From assembly GCA_046964515.1 (NCBI GenBank), contig JBKUYM010000001.1, positions 310,001 to 374,000 on the forward strand: a stretch of 64,000 bases of DNA, read 5' to 3'. Positions 60,468 through 64,000 of this stretch are shown piece by piece (within the stretch, counting starts at the first letter, position 1; each line of letters begins with the position of its first letter). Under the pieces are notes generated by a model. It was given only the letters and a program-made list of their open reading frames with translations, searched no databases and had not been told where the DNA came from. The position numbers and the translations under genes are program-made. The DNA comes from UMGS1663 sp046964515 (GTDB lineage Bacteria > Bacillota > Clostridia > TANB77 > CAG-508).

Positions 60468-61023
60468 TTACTGCAAAGGGATTGTAATAGCACATGGAAA
60501 AAGTGAACTTCTTTTAGCAGAGCATATAAAAAGCAATTTACATTTGCCTATAGAAATATATGCAGAGAGTAATGGAAAAACGAGCATACAAATAGATAGT
60601 TTAATGACTGTACTAGGGAATAACATTTTTAAGAATAAAAGAGTATTTAATCAAAAATATGAAGTTGAGGAAGAAAAAGGAATACTAAAAAATTTTTCAT
60701 TAATGCCAATAATGGACTTAGACGACACCAGTGAAGATAGGAAAGAAATGTATATTTCAGGAGAAATGTTTAAAAATCATTGGTTAAGTCCTTACATAGT
60801 TCCGATTTGGAATAAAGATAATCTAGATGAAGTGCTGCTAGATTTGAGGCTTATAGATAAACTACCAAATAATAAAGAGAAAGGCAAGGTGTATAGAGAT
60901 TTGTTTCCAACAAATAAAGGAGAATCAGATATACAACAAGTTAAAAACTTAATGGACAAGTTTGAAAAATCAAATAAAACTAATATGCAAGTTTTTATAA
61001 AGAAATGTCTTGAGAGTTTATAG
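60436..61023 (+). CDS. TOPRIM-like partner of the AAA ATPase
   Basis: The 195-residue protein has IVIAHGKSELLLAEHIKSN at the N-terminus and MPIMDLDDTSED in the middle. The first resembles the TOPRIM E-G-K-x-E start with a His in place of the Glu, the second the D-x-D metal pair. The rest is helical with a lysine-rich end. A TOPRIM-type effector nuclease beside an ATPase is the architecture of OLD-like and PARIS-type defence systems. This pair is not identical to any I can name. The start is within the ATPase end and the exact ATG among 60436, 60445 and 60451 is uncertain. Confidence 0.6.
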   Translation: MRKMLMVRKPNYCKGIVIAHGKSELLLAEHIKSNLHLPIEIYAESNGKTSIQIDSLMTVLGNNIFKNKRVFNQKYEVEEEKGILKNFSLMPIMDLDDTSEDRKEMYISGEMFKNHWLSPYIVPIWNKDNLDEVLLDLRLIDKLPNNKEKGKVYRDLFPTNKGESDIQQVKNLMDKFEKSNKTNMQVFIKKCLESL

Positions 61024-61035
61024 ATTATAAGTGGG

Positions 61036-61078
61036 AAAATGGAAAATTGGTTGAGATTTTCTATTTTTCCATTTTTTA
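61036..61078 (+). terminator. Terminator of the AAA-TOPRIM operon
   Basis: AAAATGGAAAA (61036-61046) pairs with the TTTTTCCATTTT region, with an inner loop, followed by Ts. Confidence 0.7.
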
Positions 61079-61155
61079 TTAAATTTTGATAATAGTTTAC
61101 AAGATTCGACAATTTTTTCAAAATAATTAATATAAAATATATTAGGGGGAAAATA

Positions 61156-63528
61156 ATGGAATGGAATGCAATTGATTTACATATGCATACAACTAATGGA
61201 ATAACTAGAGATAAAACTCAAGATCAAGTTAATTTTAAGTACACATACTTACAGGGAGTTATTCAAAGACATAATATGAAACTAATGGCTGTTACAAATC
61301 ATAATATAATTGATTTAAAGAATTTTATATTGATGAAACACCTATTGAAATTGCAGGGAGCTAATATATTGATGGGAGTTGAATTAGATACAAATCTATC
61401 TATTGGAACACCTATACATATCGCAACAATATTTGAAGAAAATTTTAAGGACAATTATAATGCGATGAAGGAAATAAACAAAAAAACTGAAGAGAAAATG
61501 AAGGATGATGAGATATGTTTTTTTAACGAGGAAATCATATCAATTTTAGGAAAATATAATGTTTTAATGATACCACATGGCAATAAAGATAAGGGAATGT
61601 TCAAAAATGCAAGTAGAGAACAAATAGAAGAAGCAGTAAAGAAAGTAAGAGAAGGATTTATTAGAATATTTGATAGCCCATCTGACTGGAAGCTAGAAAA
61701 AATAAAAGGCTTTTTACAAGAAATAAAAGAAGAAAATTTAGATGAGTTTGGAGGAGTTTTGTTTTCAGATGTAAGAGACTGGTCTAAATACGATGATAAC
61801 TATAGGAATTTTTACATGAATGCACAACCTACATTTAAGGGGGTATTACATTCTATAAGCAATCCAGTTCAAAGATTTAAACCATATAACGAAATAAAGA
61901 ATAACAATAATTATATTTCAAAAATTAAGTTTTGCAATAAAAACCTTAATAGTAAAATATTGGAGGGAGAAATTACTCTGTCAAGCGGATATAATTGCAT
62001 AATAGGTAAATCTGGTTCTGGTAAATCTTTGCTATTGCATTTAATAAAAAAACACTTATTAAGAAATGTCAAGGAAAATCAAAATTATAATTTTGCTGAG
62101 AATACAGAATTACAAATTTATAATGAAGATGGAAGACTGTTAGATTCTGAAACAATAAACCTAGGAATTGGCGAGAATTTATATAATAAGATTATATCCG
62201 CAAGTTCAACAAATGATAGTTATGATTTTTACTCAATTATTAGTTTATTAAATAATAATTTTATTAGAGAAGAAAAATTTAATAAGTTTAAAAGCGAGTA
62301 TAACAATAAAATAAAAGAATATGTAAAACTAAAAATCGAAATTAATTCAGATAAACAAAAATTTATAACTGACAAAAACAAGCTATTTGATGATATAAAA
62401 AGGTTAGAAGAATTAAAGGAAACAAAAATATTTGATGTTAAAGTAATTGAGTATAATGGAAAAAATGAGTATACAGACCAAAATGTTGAATTTTTTAGAG
62501 AATATGAAGAAGAAATTAATTCTTTGAGTGAAATAGCTAAAATATACAAAGGAAAATATAAAGATGATGTTAATATACAGATAGAAAAATTACAAAGAAT
62601 TATGCATTTGGCAGAATTAGATATTTTAAAGATAAAGACAGAAAATGAACTTAATGAATTAAAAAATAAAATAATAAACGACTCCATAGAAAATATAAAT
62701 TCTTTAAAATCAACCAAAGCTGAAGAAAAATCAAAGTTACTTAAAACATTACCAAAAAATAGAAAGAGATTAACTGAATTAATTTTGAAAATATACTTAA
62801 ATAAAATAATAAAAAACAATATGGATTTATCTATTAATAAGGAAAAGATAAACTCGGAAAAAGAAATTAACAAAAACGTTATTGTAATTGAATCATTAAC
62901 AAATGAGTTATTGACTAATGTTAATGAAAGAGAAAATGAAATATTTAATACAAATAGAAAGAAAACTAAACTAGAAAAAGAAAGAAATTATGATCTTACA
63001 AATAAGAAAGATGCTAAAGAATTAATAGATAAATATATAGAATTAGGCATTATAAAACCAGATAAAGATGCACTATCAGAAGAGCTAAAGGTTAATGTAC
63101 AAATAAAATTTGATGGACAAGATATAAAAGAAATGAATCCAGGAAATATAGCTAAAAAATATATAGAATTATATTTTGAAGAGCAAATAAAAAATGGAAA
63201 AAATAATGTAGTTATATTTGACCAAATTGAAAACGATGTAGATAAAGAATTCATTAATGAAGTAATCAAAAATTTGATTGGAGAAACAAAAGGTCACGTA
63301 CAATTAATTGTTGTTACACACGATCCGATAGTAGCAGTAAATGCTGATCCTAATAATTATATTGAAAGTATAAAGGATGAAAAGAATAGATTTAAATATA
63401 GAAATTTTGTCGCAGAATCATATGAAAGAGATGAATTAAAAACAATTGCATGTAATGTTGATGGTTCTAAAGATGTTATTAAAGGTAGATATGAAATTTA
63501 TGAAGGAGAGAAATTATATGGAAATTGA
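61156..63528 (+). CDS. PHP-domain SMC-like ATPase (Ppl-type defence protein)
   Basis: The 790-residue protein joins an N-terminal PHP phosphoesterase domain (DLHMHTTNGITRD with His 9 and His 11, TNHNIIDLK, MGVELD, IPHGNKD) to an SMC/ABC ATPase. The ATPase has Walker A IGKSGSGKSLLLHL (about residue 285), a long coiled-coil insert (about residues 375-620) and Walker B VVIFDQIENDV followed by VVTHDPI. This composition matches the Ppl (polymerase/histidinol phosphatase-like ATPase) anti-phage proteins and TrlF-type ATPases. It has its own ribosome site (AGGGGG) and ends overlapping a small gene. Confidence 0.8.
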   Translation: MEWNAIDLHMHTTNGITRDKTQDQVNFKYTYLQGVIQRHNMKLMAVTNHNIIDLKNFILMKHLLKLQGANILMGVELDTNLSIGTPIHIATIFEENFKDNYNAMKEINKKTEEKMKDDEICFFNEEIISILGKYNVLMIPHGNKDKGMFKNASREQIEEAVKKVREGFIRIFDSPSDWKLEKIKGFLQEIKEENLDEFGGVLFSDVRDWSKYDDNYRNFYMNAQPTFKGVLHSISNPVQRFKPYNEIKNNNNYISKIKFCNKNLNSKILEGEITLSSGYNCIIGKSGSGKSLLLHLIKKHLLRNVKENQNYNFAENTELQIYNEDGRLLDSETINLGIGENLYNKIISASSTNDSYDFYSIISLLNNNFIREEKFNKFKSEYNNKIKEYVKLKIEINSDKQKFITDKNKLFDDIKRLEELKETKIFDVKVIEYNGKNEYTDQNVEFFREYEEEINSLSEIAKIYKGKYKDDVNIQIEKLQRIMHLAELDILKIKTENELNELKNKIINDSIENINSLKSTKAEEKSKLLKTLPKNRKRLTELILKIYLNKIIKNNMDLSINKEKINSEKEINKNVIVIESLTNELLTNVNERENEIFNTNRKKTKLEKERNYDLTNKKDAKELIDKYIELGIIKPDKDALSEELKVNVQIKFDGQDIKEMNPGNIAKKYIELYFEEQIKNGKNNVVIFDQIENDVDKEFINEVIKNLIGETKGHVQLIVVTHDPIVAVNADPNNYIESIKDEKNRFKYRNFVAESYERDELKTIACNVDGSKDVIKGRYEIYEGEKLYGN

Positions 63529-63793
63529 AATTATCAAAAAAGAAGATGGAGAAATAATTTTTAAGATTGATGGAGAAGAAAATAAATTTGAATATGAATA
63601 TTTTGATAAACTAATTGAAAGAGTGTATGAAAATGATGAAAAAATAAATTTTAAAGCAACAGAAGAATTAAAAGAATATGAAGAACTTCTTAAAGGAATA
63701 ATAGAAGGAGCAAGAACAGAAGATTATAGAGAAGCTATAAATAAAGCAAAACAAGCAAAAGATAACTTAATAGAAGCAGAAAAAGTTGACTAG
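63518..63793 (+). CDS. Small acidic/helical partner of the PHP-ATPase
   Basis: The 91-residue protein (MEIEIIKKEDGEIIFKIDGE, then KFEYEYFDKLIERVYENDEK) starts at ATG 63518 inside the last codons of the PHP-ATPase gene, with AAGGAG upstream, so it is translationally coupled. Its fold looks like a short beta-hairpin plus helices. No family is recognised. It may be an immunity, regulatory or effector factor of the PHP-ATPase. Confidence 0.65.
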   Translation: MEIEIIKKEDGEIIFKIDGEENKFEYEYFDKLIERVYENDEKINFKATEELKEYEELLKGIIEGARTEDYREAINKAKQAKDNLIEAEKVD

Positions 63794-63836
63794 ATAATAA
63801 AGAAAGAAGACAAATTCTGTCTTCTTTCTTTATTAT
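63794..63836. terminator. Strong bidirectional terminator
   Basis: A 19 bp perfect stem (63794-63812 with 63818-63836, five-base loop) ends the PHP operon and the convergent minus-strand gene. Confidence 0.9.
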
Positions 63837-63840
63837 TAAA

Positions 63841-64000
63841 CTATAATTTCAACCCACTAACAATCAACTTAACTGCATCACTAAATCCAGACATATAATA
63901 TTTATCATTCCAATAAGCACAATACTCCATAAAATCATTATCTTTAAATTCTTTGATATCTATCCATTTTGTTTTATAGTTATTACGATTATCATTAATT
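63841..64000 (-). CDS. Partial minus-strand gene at the window edge
   Basis: The 3' end of a minus-strand gene lies here, ending at TAG 63841-63843. The readable end is WIDIKEFKDNDFMEYCAYWN, then DKYYMSGFSDAVKLIVSGLK, which resembles the GFxDAVxLI(M) endings of small clostridial mobile-element proteins. The start is outside the window. Confidence 0.6.
   Translation of the reverse strand, partial: INDNRNNYKTKWIDIKEFKDNDFMEYCAYWNDKYYMSGFSDAVKLIVSGLKL

Noticed and set aside
62229..62873. 214-codon minus-strand frame inside the PHP-ATPase gene
   Set aside because: It is an antisense shadow of the coiled-coil insert, very rich in Ser/Phe/Leu.
42649..64000. Right-hand copy of the tRNA-fMet 3' end (attR)
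   Set aside because: Not found in the window. The T-arm-like stretch at 58862 has different sequence.

Overview
The window is chromosomal DNA from a low-GC, spore-forming Clostridia-type Bacillota. The evidence is its strongly AT-rich base composition, canonical sigma-A promoters (TTGACA-17-TATAAT type), short U-tailed terminators, AAGGAGG ribosome sites, frequent TTG/GTG starts, and sporulation genes (spoIIR, spmA-spmB, a GerMN protein). No rRNA or named marker allows a species call.

Region 1 (1-22.5 kb) is a conserved housekeeping core. It runs from the 3' end of rsmG through parA-parB-DUF4446 (typical of the origin-proximal segment) and two tRNA-Ser genes to a patatin-like lipase with a convergent XRE regulator. 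A 1444-residue 2-hydroxyacyl-CoA dehydratase activase-type fusion follows, then GerMN, trmN6-rsmI, abrB, spmAB, a minus-strand block spoIIR-murA-yycJ-rlmH with a candidate structured RNA at its 3' end, and a UDPGP-type pyrophosphorylase with phosphoglucomutase.

Region 2 (22.5-42.5 kb) starts with a TtcA-like thiolase and tRNA-Arg, directly followed by a small accessory patch (23.6-25.7 kb). This holds four short minus-strand genes, each with its own promoter and terminator. All four promoters share the same 10-mer, and the patch is bounded by decayed copies of one small HTH gene. After it come a pseudopilin-like/FGE-like protein, tadA, tRNA-Ser(CGA), SRP RNA, dnaX-ybaB-recR, a GDT1-family transporter, a Gld-type ABC transporter, YkvI, DUF5711, CvpA and LCP genes. 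The stretch ends with two adjacent genes (a D,D-carboxypeptidase and comEA) whose 5' parts are each frameshifted.

Region 3 (42.4 kb to the end) is an integrated mobile/defence island next to initiator tRNA-fMet. Its order is a Tn916-type integrase, an ApeA-like HEPN protein, a DUF6076 protein, an excisionase-like HTH, a replisome-organizer-like protein and a DnaC-like loader. A cluster of five inverted repeats comes next, followed by a complete type I restriction-modification system (hsdR-hsdM-hsdS). The hsdS locus is an inversion system: the expressed hsdS and a silent, oppositely oriented hsdS cassette flank a dedicated tyrosine recombinase and share two pairs of inverted repeats (56 bp and 269 bp), predicting four S-subunit alleles. 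Downstream lie a PD-(D/E)xK-like protein, a metallophosphoesterase, a tRNA-like element with its own terminator, an AAA ATPase plus TOPRIM-like pair, and a PHP-domain/SMC-type ATPase resembling the Ppl defence family with a small overlapping partner. The island runs off the window, and no right-hand attachment repeat was found.

The features most worth follow-up are the invertible hsdS locus, the ATPase/TOPRIM and PHP-ATPase defence genes, the four-unit small-gene array with a shared promoter element, the hairpin array at 48.3 kb, and the tRNA-like element at 58.8 kb.
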